Positions 28,321 through 36,957 of a DNA stretch of 64,000 bases are shown here, piece by piece. The position numbers and the translations under genes were made by a program. The notes beneath the pieces were generated by a model. The model did no database searches. It was given only the letters and a program-made list of their open reading frames with translations, and was not told the DNA's origin. The stretch is taken from contig JAHBXW010000003.1 of NCBI GenBank assembly GCA_019636235.1, positions 250,001 to 314,000 of the forward strand, in the 5' to 3' direction. The stretch is from Planctomyces sp. (GTDB lineage Bacteria; Planctomycetota; Planctomycetia; Planctomycetales; Planctomycetaceae). The stretch's first letter is position 1. Every line of letters begins with the position of its first letter.

Positions 28321-29157
28321 ATGCACGCCCCGACCCGCGAATCGATTCTCAACCGCCTGCACGCCAAGGTCGCCTCGGGCCGGCCGATCCTGGGAGGGGG
28401 CGCGGGAACAGGCATCAGCGCCAAAATGGAGGAAGCCGGCGGCATCGACCTGATCGTGATCTACAACTCCGGCCGGTTCCGCATGGGGGGCCGCGGATCG
28501 CTGGCTGGCATGATGCCCTACGGCGACGCCAATGGCATCGTCATGGACATGGCCCGCGAGGTGCTCCCCGTCGTGCAGGACGTGCCCGTCCTGGCGGGCG
28601 TCTGTGGGACCGATCCCTTCCGCGTCATTCCCCGGTTTCTGCGCGACGTGCAGGCCGCCGGCTTCGCAGGCGTGCAGAACTTCCCCACCGTCGGGCTGAT
28701 CGATGGCACGTTCCGCCAGGGGCTGGAGGAGACCGGCATGGGGTTCGGCCTGGAGGTCGACATGATCCATCACGCGCACGACATGGGCCTGTTGACGACC
28801 CCCTACTGCTTCAACCCGGAGGAGGCCGCCGCCATGACGGGCGCCGGCTGCGACATCCTGATCCCGCATCTGGGTCTGACGACGAAAGGGGCGATCGGCG
28901 CCTCGACGGCCGTGACTCTGGAGGAGGGGGCAAAACGCGTGCAGGCGATGCACGACGCCGCGAAGCGGATCAATCCGCATGTGCTGGTGCTCTGCCACGG
29001 CGGACCGATCGCCGAGCCCGCGGACGCGCAGTACATTCTGGATCACACCCAGGGGATCGTCGGCTTCTACGGGGCCAGCAGCATGGAGCGGCTGCCGGTG
29101 GAGCCCGCGATCCGCGAACGGACCGAGGAATTCGGGCGGCTGAAGCTGCGGAAGTGA
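28321..29157 (+). CDS. PEP-hydrolase-like TIM-barrel protein
   Basis: A 278-aa TIM-barrel protein of the phosphoenolpyruvate hydrolase/Tm-1-associated family. It starts with [20 protein letters not shown], which is characteristic, and contains [18 protein letters not shown] and CHGGPI. The fold and the GxGTG start are typical of class I PEP-mutase/hydrolase relatives; the reaction in this branch is not established. Usually such genes neighbour a Tm-1-like ATP-binding gene, which is absent here. The protein is cytosolic. Confidence 0.85.
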   Translation: MHAPTRESILNRLHAKVASGRPILGGGAGTGISAKMEEAGGIDLIVIYNSGRFRMGGRGSLAGMMPYGDANGIVMDMAREVLPVVQDVPVLAGVCGTDPFRVIPRFLRDVQAAGFAGVQNFPTVGLIDGTFRQGLEETGMGFGLEVDMIHHAHDMGLLTTPYCFNPEEAAAMTGAGCDILIPHLGLTTKGAIGASTAVTLEEGAKRVQAMHDAAKRINPHVLVLCHGGPIAEPADAQYILDHTQGIVGFYGASSMERLPVEPAIRERTEEFGRLKLRK

Positions 29158-29182
29158 GGTCGGCGGCCAGCGGCCAGCCGTC

Positions 29183-30421
29183 TCAGGGCAGAGCCCGCAC
29201 CGTGACGTCGTCCGTCCACAGCACGCCCGCCGCGCCGTTCAGCCCCAACTGGATGATGGCCTCGCGGGCCTGCGTCGGGACGTTGACCGTCTTCGTCGTC
29301 GCCTGCCACTGGTCCTGCGTCGTCATCCAGGGGCCAATTGCCGTTTGCGCGATCGGCAGCCGCTGCGCATCGAAGTAATGGATGACGATGCCGGGCTGTT
29401 CCCCCTTCTGGCCGCCGGCGCGGATGTTCCGCTGCCGGTGTGCGGCCCGCACCTCAAGCGACCTGACCTTCGACCCGTCGATGGGAAAGCCCTGCAGCAC
29501 ATGCGCGGCTCGTGAGGGCGTGTCGTTCTCGAACCGCAGCGAGCGGCTTCCCGTGTAGGCGATCGAGTCATCCAGCGTCGCCCGCCGGTGGTAATGCCAG
29601 CCGTCGGCCTGGCCGTTCTCGTCCTCGTCCTCTTCGAAACCGGTGTTCACCAGCCGGGGATTCAACGGATCGGGCAGGACGCTGCGCGCGTCCTCGGCCC
29701 GGCCCGTCATGGGGACGAACAGCGTCGGCAGCAGCCGGGTCTGCTCCAGTTGCCCGTCGCGCTTCTCCAGCAGGTAGAACACCTGCTGGTATCGCTCGCC
29801 GAGCGGAATCACCATTCGGCCCCCTTCGCGGAGCTGGGCGACCAGCGGCTCGGGGACGTTCTCCGGCGAGCAGGTGACGATGATCTTGTCGAAGGGCGCG
29901 TGCTCCGGCCAGCCCTGGTAGCCATCGCCGACCTTCACATGCACATTGTCGTACTTGAGGCTCTTGAGCAGCGTTTCCGCACGCTTCCCAAGCGGCTCGA
30001 CGATCTCGATCGTGTACACATTCGCCACCAGCGGAGACAGCACGGCGGCCTGGTACCCGCTGCCCGTGCCGATCTCGAGCACGCGATCCTCCGGCTGGGG
30101 ATCGAGGACTTCGGTCATGTAGGCCACGATGAACGGGGGGGAGATCGTCTGCCGATGCCCGATGTCGAGAGCCTGGTCGAGGTAGGCCATGGGGCGCATC
30201 GCGGGTCGCACGAACAAATGCCGCTGCGTGGCGCGGAGCGATGCCAGAACCCGTTCGTCCGTGATGCCCTCCGCGGCGATCAGGTCATCGACCATCTTGT
30301 TGCGGGAAGCGGAGTATTGGTCGCGGGCCTGGGCGCGGGCGTCGTCGCAGCACAGCACGAGCAGGGCTGATGCGACAATGGCGGACGCGAGGACCGGGGG
30401 CAGCGGGCGGAGGCATCGCAT
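29183..30421 (-). CDS. pcm: Exported protein-L-isoaspartate O-methyltransferase with extra C-terminal domain
   Basis: 412 aa, about twice the length of typical PCMT. A signal peptide is evident (LPPVLASAIVASALLVL, then ARAQA), so I use the ATG at 30421; an upstream ATG at 30472 only adds a polar leader. The methyltransferase core has the SAM motif VLEIGTGSGYQAAVL, preceded by GHRQTISPPFIVAYM, and is complete by about residue 240. From about 265 a beta-rich module (NPRLVNTGFEE, GSRSLRFENDT, ending VLWTDDVTVRALP) resembles a carbohydrate-binding/jelly-roll domain. It would repair isoaspartyl residues in exported or cell-surface proteins, with an unresolved SAM supply. Convergent with the PEP-hydrolase gene. 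Confidence 0.88.
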   Translation of the reverse strand: MRCLRPLPPVLASAIVASALLVLCCDDARAQARDQYSASRNKMVDDLIAAEGITDERVLASLRATQRHLFVRPAMRPMAYLDQALDIGHRQTISPPFIVAYMTEVLDPQPEDRVLEIGTGSGYQAAVLSPLVANVYTIEIVEPLGKRAETLLKSLKYDNVHVKVGDGYQGWPEHAPFDKIIVTCSPENVPEPLVAQLREGGRMVIPLGERYQQVFYLLEKRDGQLEQTRLLPTLFVPMTGRAEDARSVLPDPLNPRLVNTGFEEDEDENGQADGWHYHRRATLDDSIAYTGSRSLRFENDTPSRAAHVLQGFPIDGSKVRSLEVRAAHRQRNIRAGGQKGEQPGIVIHYFDAQRLPIAQTAIGPWMTTQDQWQATTKTVNVPTQAREAIIQLGLNGAAGVLWTDDVTVRALP

Positions 30422-30633
30422 GGCGCTGGGGGCTTCCGGCATTGAGGAACGCGGAATGGTCCGATGTCGCATTTTTTCAAAAACGGCCGGGCCGGACCAC
30501 AGCGGTTTCGCCGCAGGCGCCGCAATCCCGAAGAATCCCTGTGCGAGCGGGTTGGACCCAATCGCAAGAGAAAGGTCTGTCAGCGTTTGGGAGTCCGCCG
30601 TAAGATTCGCCGGGCTGGAAAGGGAGTCTGCAG

Positions 30634-32745
30634 ATGGCGGAACGATTGGTCACCTCGCCCGACGCCGGATCGGCGGACCAGGCGACTGAATCGCGTCCTG
30701 CCCCGCGCCGTCGCCGCCGGGGCTGGATGGCGCTGACGCTGCTGTTGCTGCTGGGAGGCGGAGCCTGGCTGTTGCCGTGGTTCGTCGGCAGCTCAGATCT
30801 GAAGAAATCTGTGACTTATGCGGTGATGCCCTGGCTGCCTCCAGGAGTCGAGTTCGAATCGCCGTCGCTGGGCTGGATGTCGCCCGTGAATCTGTCTCGG
30901 TTCGAGCTGCTGGACGACCAGGGGCGCGTGCTGTTCCGCTGCAGCCATATCACGTCCCGCAAGTCACTGTGGGAGATGGCGATGTCGCCGCGCTCTCCCG
31001 GCGGGTGGGATCTTGAGGACCCCGAACTGTTCATTCGCGTCGGCCCTCAGGGGACGAATCTGCAGCCGATGCTCGACCGCCTGAAAGCCCGGAAAGGTCG
31101 GGGCCGGCTGTTGAGTCTCGCCGTCGGCTTTTCCAACGGGCGCGTCCATGTGCTGGACAATGAGGAACAGCCGCTGACGGAGATTGAGAACGTGACGCTC
31201 GATTACTCGAACGCGGGGCTGAACGGCCGCGTTGAGGTGAACGGGCTCGTCAAACATGCGCAGGCGGAAGGGGAGCTGAACCTGTACGGCGCGTGGGAAC
31301 AGCCGACGCCCGACGCGGTGCCTTCGGTGCTGATCAGCGGCGTGCTGCCGCACTGGCCGGTCGCATCGGCGGCGCCCTGGTTGACGGCGAACACCGAACT
31401 GCAATCCGTGTCGGGGATGGTGTCGACGGAGCTGTCGCTCGAGGTGCGGCCCGGCGAAGAGGGCTCGTCCGCGGTGCAGGGACGGATTCAGGTGACGCCC
31501 GAGGGCATCCGGTACGTCCGGGCCCGGACGCCCGGCGAACAGCGGCTGGCCAACGATCCGCTGGCCGCCGAAGTCGACGGCCACTGGCATGCCGCGACGG
31601 ACACGATCTCGCTGACGCAGTTCGCCCTCCGCGCCGGCGAGATGGGACTTTCCGGCGAAGGCGTCATTCGCGAACCGCGCGGCGCCTGCATCGTCGATCT
31701 GCAGGCCGAGACGGCTCAGGACCTGTCGTTCCTGTCCGAGTTCCTGCCCTTGAACATGCAGCGGCAAGTCGTTTCCGAAGGCCTGCGACTGGAGCGCTGG
31801 GCCGTGGTCGGCGCGTTGCGTCCGGCGTTGATCGGCTCGCGGTCCGAGGAGGACCGAGTGCGGCCCGCGGCCGTCGCAGGCGTCGTCACCTGGGATCGGC
31901 TGTCGGCGTTCGGCATCGATGCCGTTCCCGGATCGCTGACGGCAGCCTGGAACGGCGTGCGCCTGTCGCTGACGCCGGACGACGTGCAGGTCAGCGGCGG
32001 GACGCTGGTCGCCCTGCCTTCCATCGCCCCCGGGACGCCGCCGCGCGTCATCGCGAGTCCTGGTCCGCTGCTGACCGATGCCACGCTGACTCCCGAGCAG
32101 TGCCGGACCTGGATGCGCTACCTGTCGCCCATCATGGCGAACGCGACCAGCGCCGATGGGCGCTTTTCGCTGTCGGTGGACAGCGCGGACATGCCGCTCG
32201 ACAGCCCCGAGCGCATCGTCGCAGGGGGAGAGCTGCAGGTGCATGCCGCGCGGATCGGCCCCGGACCGCTGGCCTCGCAGGTGCTGGGCGCCGTCGCCAG
32301 TCTGTCCGAGATGATCCAGCAACGGCCGCTTGATCGGAGAGGCGCCGAGACCTGGCTGGAACTGCCCGAGCAGTCGGTGCGGTTTGATGTCCGAGAGGGT
32401 CGCGTGCATCACGAGGCGCTGCGGTTCCAAGCCGGCGATGTGGCCATCCTGTCGTCCGGCTCGGTGGGCTTCGACGACACGCTCGATCTGCGAGTGTCGA
32501 TTCCCCTGCCCTCGTCCTGGCTGGACCGCGGACCGTTGCTGGGCAGCTTGCGGGGCGAGTCCGTCGAGATCCAGGTGACGGGCACGCTGGATGCGCCGCG
32601 CGTCAGCACGCGCTCGCTGACCGAGCTGGGACAGCGGATCGGGGGCAAGGCCGCGGGCGGGCTCCTGCAGAAACTGCTGGACCGCGGTCGGGAGAAAGCG
32701 GCAGAAAACGGCGTGAAGACGCCCTTCCTGCAGGGCGTTCCTTGA
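30634..32745 (+). CDS. AsmA/TamB-like membrane-anchored protein
   Basis: A 703-aa protein with a cytoplasmic Arg-rich N-terminus and one membrane helix (about 31-52, MALTLLLLLGGGAWLLPWF). The rest is a long beta-rich periplasmic region with AsmA-like repeats. Typical phrases are GVEFESPSLGW, LDYSNAGLNGRVEVNG and LDLRVSIPLPSSW near the end. Such repeats form lipid-transport bridges between membranes in well-studied bacteria. No known partner (TamA/BamA) is in the window, so the role here is inferred. The Arg at the C-terminus is followed by a normal stop. Confidence 0.72.
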   Translation: MAERLVTSPDAGSADQATESRPAPRRRRRGWMALTLLLLLGGGAWLLPWFVGSSDLKKSVTYAVMPWLPPGVEFESPSLGWMSPVNLSRFELLDDQGRVLFRCSHITSRKSLWEMAMSPRSPGGWDLEDPELFIRVGPQGTNLQPMLDRLKARKGRGRLLSLAVGFSNGRVHVLDNEEQPLTEIENVTLDYSNAGLNGRVEVNGLVKHAQAEGELNLYGAWEQPTPDAVPSVLISGVLPHWPVASAAPWLTANTELQSVSGMVSTELSLEVRPGEEGSSAVQGRIQVTPEGIRYVRARTPGEQRLANDPLAAEVDGHWHAATDTISLTQFALRAGEMGLSGEGVIREPRGACIVDLQAETAQDLSFLSEFLPLNMQRQVVSEGLRLERWAVVGALRPALIGSRSEEDRVRPAAVAGVVTWDRLSAFGIDAVPGSLTAAWNGVRLSLTPDDVQVSGGTLVALPSIAPGTPPRVIASPGPLLTDATLTPEQCRTWMRYLSPIMANATSADGRFSLSVDSADMPLDSPERIVAGGELQVHAARIGPGPLASQVLGAVASLSEMIQQRPLDRRGAETWLELPEQSVRFDVREGRVHHEALRFQAGDVAILSSGSVGFDDTLDLRVSIPLPSSWLDRGPLLGSLRGESVEIQVTGTLDAPRVSTRSLTELGQRIGGKAAGGLLQKLLDRGREKAAENGVKTPFLQGVP

Positions 32746-32884
32746 CCCCCGCCAGCGACTTTGCCGATAAGCGGGTTCAGGAAGTTCTGGAAAGTCGGAG
32801 CGTTCGCGGCAAGATTGCCGCCGGACCTCCGTGCCCGGAACGGCCAACGCCGGCCGACGTCCCGCTGGCCGCCTTCGCATTGCC

Positions 32885-33853
32885 ATGGCACGGATGCCCG
32901 CCACGTCCCAGTATCGATCGCTCGCCGCCGCGGCGCTGGCGTTCATTGCTGCCGGCCCGACTTCGGCCGCCGACCCCGTGAACGCGGCGATCCCCAGCTC
33001 GTCCGGGCACAACCTCGACATCCACGCGCCTCAGGCTTCCGCAGCAACCAGGCGGCGCTCCTCGTTCCGCGGCGCCGACACGCTGGCTGAAGCCGCAACA
33101 GCGACGGCCACGGACATCGTGCTGGGCGACGACCGCCGGCTTCGCGGCCGGTTCGTCGATGTCCGGGGCCAGCCGATCGATGGAGCTCTGGTGCGCCTGG
33201 CGACTGGGGCGCAGATCCTGCGAACGACGACGAACGCCGACGGCGAATTCACGTTCGACGAGGTCCCGTCGGGCGTGCATCAACTGACGTGCGGCTCCGC
33301 AGGGGGCTGGGTCCGCTGCTGGACGCCGTCCTCGGCGCCGCCGAACGCCCTGAGCGGCGGCCTGACGTTCCAGGACGGTCTGGTGCGCGGGCAGGCGGGG
33401 CTGCTTGCTCCCGCGATGTCCTCGACGGTGTTGATGTCGACCGCCGCGGCCTCCGGCGCCATTGTAGGAGGAGCGACGCTGGCCAGCGACGGGGGGAGCC
33501 GTACCCGATCCGGATCCGTTCCCGCGCCGGAAGCGCCCGAATCCGAGCCTCCGGCGTTCGTCGGGACGGATACGCAGAATCGCAATGCGCTGCACGACGC
33601 TTACGGCCGGTTGCCTCCGATGCTGGGCTCGGGCAATCCGCTCGATCCGCGCGTGGAGTTCCGGGAAATCAACGGCCAGAAGGTGCGGTACCTGCTGCCG
33701 GCATCCGAGGTGCGTGACCCGTTCGGCAGCCACTTTGGCGACCCGCGGGACCAGCCGGGACAACTGTCGCCTCCGCCATCAGGTACGGAATTCCGGGGCC
33801 TGATATTCCCCACCGCTGCGCTGCCGCCCGAGCTGCGGCCCGCCAGTCCCTGA
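32885..33853 (+). CDS. Exported protein with carboxypeptidase-regulatory-like domain
   Basis: 322 aa. A signal peptide (LAAAALAFIAAGPTSAA) opens the protein, then a Cna-B/transthyretin-like carboxypeptidase regulatory domain (LRGRFVDVRGQPIDGALV, ending GEFTFDEVPSG) at about 80-130. The remainder is low-complexity Ala/Gly/Pro with a short hydrophobic run (TVLMSTAAASGAIVGGATL). This architecture is common for planctomycete cell-envelope proteins of unknown function. The ATG at 32885 is 140 bp after the AsmA-like gene. Confidence 0.7.
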   Translation: MARMPATSQYRSLAAAALAFIAAGPTSAADPVNAAIPSSSGHNLDIHAPQASAATRRRSSFRGADTLAEAATATATDIVLGDDRRLRGRFVDVRGQPIDGALVRLATGAQILRTTTNADGEFTFDEVPSGVHQLTCGSAGGWVRCWTPSSAPPNALSGGLTFQDGLVRGQAGLLAPAMSSTVLMSTAAASGAIVGGATLASDGGSRTRSGSVPAPEAPESEPPAFVGTDTQNRNALHDAYGRLPPMLGSGNPLDPRVEFREINGQKVRYLLPASEVRDPFGSHFGDPRDQPGQLSPPPSGTEFRGLIFPTAALPPELRPASP

Positions 33854-34214
33854 CGCCGGGCGCCGCCGGTCGGCTTGTCGGGCCGTCTTTCGTTCCGCCA
33901 GGTCCATTCGGCTTGTCCGCCCGTGTCGAAATCATGGTGACCGGTCGGATGGGATCCGGCTGCAGTCCCGCAGAAACCCACTCCATGAGACATGGCCAAG
34001 TCGTACAGGCTGTTCGTGCATCGGCCGCAGCCCAGCCAACGCGGTTCGGATAAGGCACGCCGTGGGTGACCGCTGGACCGAATCAGCCGCTGGAGCGGAC
34101 CGCGGTCGCCAGCGCAACTCGCGTCCGCGTCGCCAGATGGCCTTGTGGAACGGGCGACCCGAGGCACAATCAGTGCATTCTCCCAGCCCCGCAGCCCGTA
34201 GCGGAACTCCGCCC
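33854..34214. other. Intergenic region, nothing recognised
   Basis: About 360 bp between the regulatory-like domain gene and the Tat-exported phosphatase gene. No promoter, hairpin, tRNA or small gene could be supported. Open frames here lack ribosome binding sites and motifs. Confidence 0.5.
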
Positions 34215-35426
34215 ATGATGCAGCGACGGTCCTTTCTCAAGTCCACGCTCGCCGCCGGCGCCGGCGTTTCCGCACTCTCCCTTCAGGCCGCTGCGGAGGA
34301 CGCCCCTCAGACCGCAACCGGTTCGGTCTTCTCCGGCAAAGCCGTCGTCTGCGGACCCGCGCCCGATTCGCTGACGATCCTCCAGCCCGTGCATGGCCCC
34401 GCTACCGGGTTCCTCGAAATCGCCGTCGCGGGCGGACCGTTTCAGCGCATCGAGGCCGAAGCCGCCGGCCTGCTGCCCTATGCCCAGCACGTCCTTAAGT
34501 TTCGGCTGCCTCCTGTTCCCGGCGGCGTCGAGCTGCGGTATCGCGTCACTGCCCGGCCGGTCGACTTTCAGAACGCCTACAAGATTCTGCCGGGAGAGCC
34601 CGAGGCGATAGAGCCCGTCGCCATCCGGACGCTCGATCCCGCCAGCGCGTCCACGCGGTTCCACATCTGGAACGACACGCACGAGAATCTCGAAACGCTG
34701 CAGCTGCTGCACGCACGGACGGCCGAGGCCCGCCCCGATTTCCTGGTCTGGAACGGCGACCAGACGAACGACATCTACGATGAAACTCTGATGACGGGGC
34801 AGTTTCTGGCTCCCGGCGGCCTGCCGATCGCCGCGGAGTGGCCGCTGGCCTATGCCCGGGGGAATCACGATGTTCGGGGACCGGCGGCCCGCAAGCTGGC
34901 CGAGTTCACCGGTTCGCCCGACGACCGCTATTACTGCGCGTTCCGCAGCGGTCCCGTCGCTGTGCTGGTGATGGACACGGGCGAGGACAAGCCGGACGAC
35001 CACCCGGTGTTTGGCGGACTGGCCGCGTTCGAGCCGATGCGCCGCCGCCAGCAGGCCTGGCTGGCGGAGACCATTCAGGCTGCGTGGTTCTCCGAGGCGC
35101 CGTTCAAGGTGCTGTGCTGCCACATCCCGCTGTGGTGGAAAGATGAGGTGACGGACGTCGGGCATTGGCGGTTCAGCCGCGTCTGCCGGGACGCGTGGCT
35201 GCCGCTGCTGGTTGAAGGCGGCGTGCAACTGGTCGTTTCCGGTCACACGCACGAGCCGGCCTGGCTGCCCCCGGGGGCGGAGCGTCCCATCGGTCAGTTG
35301 ATTGGCGGGGCGCCGCGGCCTCAGCAGGCGACGCTGATCGAAGGCGTCGCCGACGACTCGCGGCTGACGCTGACGATGCGGCGCCTGGATGGACGGGCGC
35401 TGGAGACGGTGGAGCTGACGGCGTGA
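34215..35426 (+). CDS. Tat-exported metallophosphatase (calcineurin-like)
   Basis: 403 aa. The start MMQRRSFLKS carries a twin-arginine motif followed by a hydrophobic run (STLAAGAGVSALSL) and an AxA-type cleavage, so the enzyme is exported folded. An N-terminal Fn3/purple-acid-phosphatase-like sandwich (to about residue 145) precedes the metallophosphoesterase core: IWNDTHENLE (D-x-H), VWNGDQTND (GD), YARGNHD (GNH), CCHIPLWW (H) and SGHTHEPAW (GHxH). It would hydrolyse phosphomono- or diesters in the periplasm; substrate unknown. No gene with a related role lies next to it. Confidence 0.9.
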   Translation: MMQRRSFLKSTLAAGAGVSALSLQAAAEDAPQTATGSVFSGKAVVCGPAPDSLTILQPVHGPATGFLEIAVAGGPFQRIEAEAAGLLPYAQHVLKFRLPPVPGGVELRYRVTARPVDFQNAYKILPGEPEAIEPVAIRTLDPASASTRFHIWNDTHENLETLQLLHARTAEARPDFLVWNGDQTNDIYDETLMTGQFLAPGGLPIAAEWPLAYARGNHDVRGPAARKLAEFTGSPDDRYYCAFRSGPVAVLVMDTGEDKPDDHPVFGGLAAFEPMRRRQQAWLAETIQAAWFSEAPFKVLCCHIPLWWKDEVTDVGHWRFSRVCRDAWLPLLVEGGVQLVVSGHTHEPAWLPPGAERPIGQLIGGAPRPQQATLIEGVADDSRLTLTMRRLDGRALETVELTA

Positions 35427-35463
35427 TCTCAGGCGGCGTGCCCGGCCGCCGCCGCTGCGCCCG

Positions 35464-36495
35464 TCAAACGCTGAACCGCACGACGATTTCGTCGCCGTCC
35501 TGGACGATGTAGTCCTTCCCCTCGATGCGATACAGCCCGGCCGCCTTGACCTCCTTCTCCGATCCCAGCCGCAGCAGGTCGTCGACCGACATGACTTCCG
35601 CGCGGATGAAGCCCCGCGCCAGGTCGCTGTGGATCGTCCCCGCCGCTTCGACGGCGTGGGAGCCGCGTTTCAGCAGCCAGGCGTGCACTTCCTTCTCGTC
35701 CGACGTGAAGAACGTGATGTAGTCGGTCAGCCGGAAAATCGCCGTGACGACCCGCTCCTTCGACGAGCCGGTCAGACCCATCTCGCGGGCGAACTCCTCG
35801 CGCTCCTCCTCCGGCAGTTGAGCGACCTCCAGTTCCAGTCCCAGCGGCCCGGAGACAACGATGTATCCCAGGTCCTCGATCCGCTTCACGACCGCCGCAT
35901 CCACCGAAGAATCGGTCGTGTTCAGCAGCACGAGATGCCGCTTGCGGGTCAGCAGCGAGTAGGACCGCGTCGCTTTCTCCTGGTTCTCGTCGAACGTCAT
36001 GTCGTGCAGCGTGGCCCCGCCGCTGAGCCGTTCCTCGATCGGCAACAGGGCTTCGAGTTCGGCTTTCAACTGGTCGCGGTTGGGCACCGGCTTGGCAGCG
36101 TCCTTCTTGAGGCGTTCGATGCGGTTGGAAATGATCTGCAGATCGGCCAGGACCAGGTCTTCCACGAACGATTCCACTTCGGCGACGGGATCGCCGCCGA
36201 GGAATGCGCCGACGACCTGCACGAGGGCCGTCGATTCCCGAATCACGCCCAGCCGCTGCGGATTCGACTGCGGTTCTCCGCGGCTGAGGCCGGGGGTGTC
36301 GAACAGGTCGATCTTGGCGGGCGTTTCCTTCTTGGGCTGGAACATTTTGACCAGTCCATGAAACCGGTCATCAGGCACGATGGTGACGCCGGCCTGACCC
36401 TGGTGGGCTTTCGACAGGTCCGGCTTTGCGCCCGTCAACAGTTCGAAGACGGTGCTTTTCCCGGTGCCCTGATATCCAACAATTCCGATCCGCAT
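35464..36495 (-). CDS. ychF: YchF-type GTP/ATP-binding protein
   Basis: 343 aa. Family features: Walker-A GYQGTGKSTVFELLTG at the start, DTPGL (G3) at about 78, VLLNTTDSS in the G4 position and a C-terminal TGS domain (AAGLYRIEGKDYIVQDGDEI). YchF proteins bind the ribosome and prefer ATP. This copy departs from the usual GLPNVGKST P-loop and lacks the standard NxxE nucleotide-specificity motif, so it may be a lineage paralogue (TGS-domain GTPase) rather than the canonical YchF. The ATG at 36495 is chosen because the frame upstream is Pro/Arg-rich. It is convergent with the phosphatase gene. Confidence 0.82.
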   Translation of the reverse strand: MRIGIVGYQGTGKSTVFELLTGAKPDLSKAHQGQAGVTIVPDDRFHGLVKMFQPKKETPAKIDLFDTPGLSRGEPQSNPQRLGVIRESTALVQVVGAFLGGDPVAEVESFVEDLVLADLQIISNRIERLKKDAAKPVPNRDQLKAELEALLPIEERLSGGATLHDMTFDENQEKATRSYSLLTRKRHLVLLNTTDSSVDAAVVKRIEDLGYIVVSGPLGLELEVAQLPEEEREEFAREMGLTGSSKERVVTAIFRLTDYITFFTSDEKEVHAWLLKRGSHAVEAAGTIHSDLARGFIRAEVMSVDDLLRLGSEKEVKAAGLYRIEGKDYIVQDGDEIVVRFSV

Positions 36496-36957
36496 GTCGT
36501 GTGCCTGGGTTGGCGAAGTCGTCAGGAGAGCGGCCTCCCGCGGGGCCGGCTGAACGCTCAAGGGAGCGAAAGATAGCCGTTCGTCCGGAGAGGGGGTACT
36601 GCGTGACGCCGCCGGCGCTCGACGCCCTGCGGTCCGCATGCCGCAGGCGGTCCCCGCCGGTCGAAACATGAGCGATTCTTGATGTTTGCGGGAGTTCGGC
36701 GGCTGGTTCGGCCGTCGCGCGGGGACGACAGGCAATTCTCTCCGAACTTCAATCGAAAATCATCGCGATCGTCTCAAAGGCAATCGCGATCGTCTCTCCG
36801 TTGGGGACGCTCGTTGAGTCGATTCGGACTGCGGCCGTAGGGTCCGGCGAACATCGTCCAGATTGTCCGCCGGTCGTGCGCACGGGCTTCAGCCGCGTCC
36901 GATCATGGCCTGCGGACTGGCAGATTCGCAGCGGAAGTTCAATTCCCAGGGACTGTT
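36496..36957. other. Divergent promoter region between ychF and the inverse autotransporter gene
   Basis: About 460 bp that must contain the promoters of both divergent genes. The only striking element is the pair of 14-bp direct repeats at 36762-36796. No terminator, tRNA or small gene is recognisable. Confidence 0.5.
36762..36796. repeat. Two 14-bp direct repeats, 21-bp period (possible operator)
   Basis: ATCGCGATCGTCTC occurs at 36762-36775 and again at 36783-36796, identical, with a 7-bp spacer. The 21-bp period equals two DNA helical turns, so both copies face the same side. TCGCGA/CGATCG within them is self-complementary. Placement is between two divergent genes, about 160 bp from the autotransporter start. 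Confidence 0.5.

Noticed and set aside
30964-33021. 685-codon open frame antisense to the AsmA-like gene
   Set aside because: Shadow of the real gene. No domain or ribosome binding site, and the composition is typical of a GC-bias artefact.
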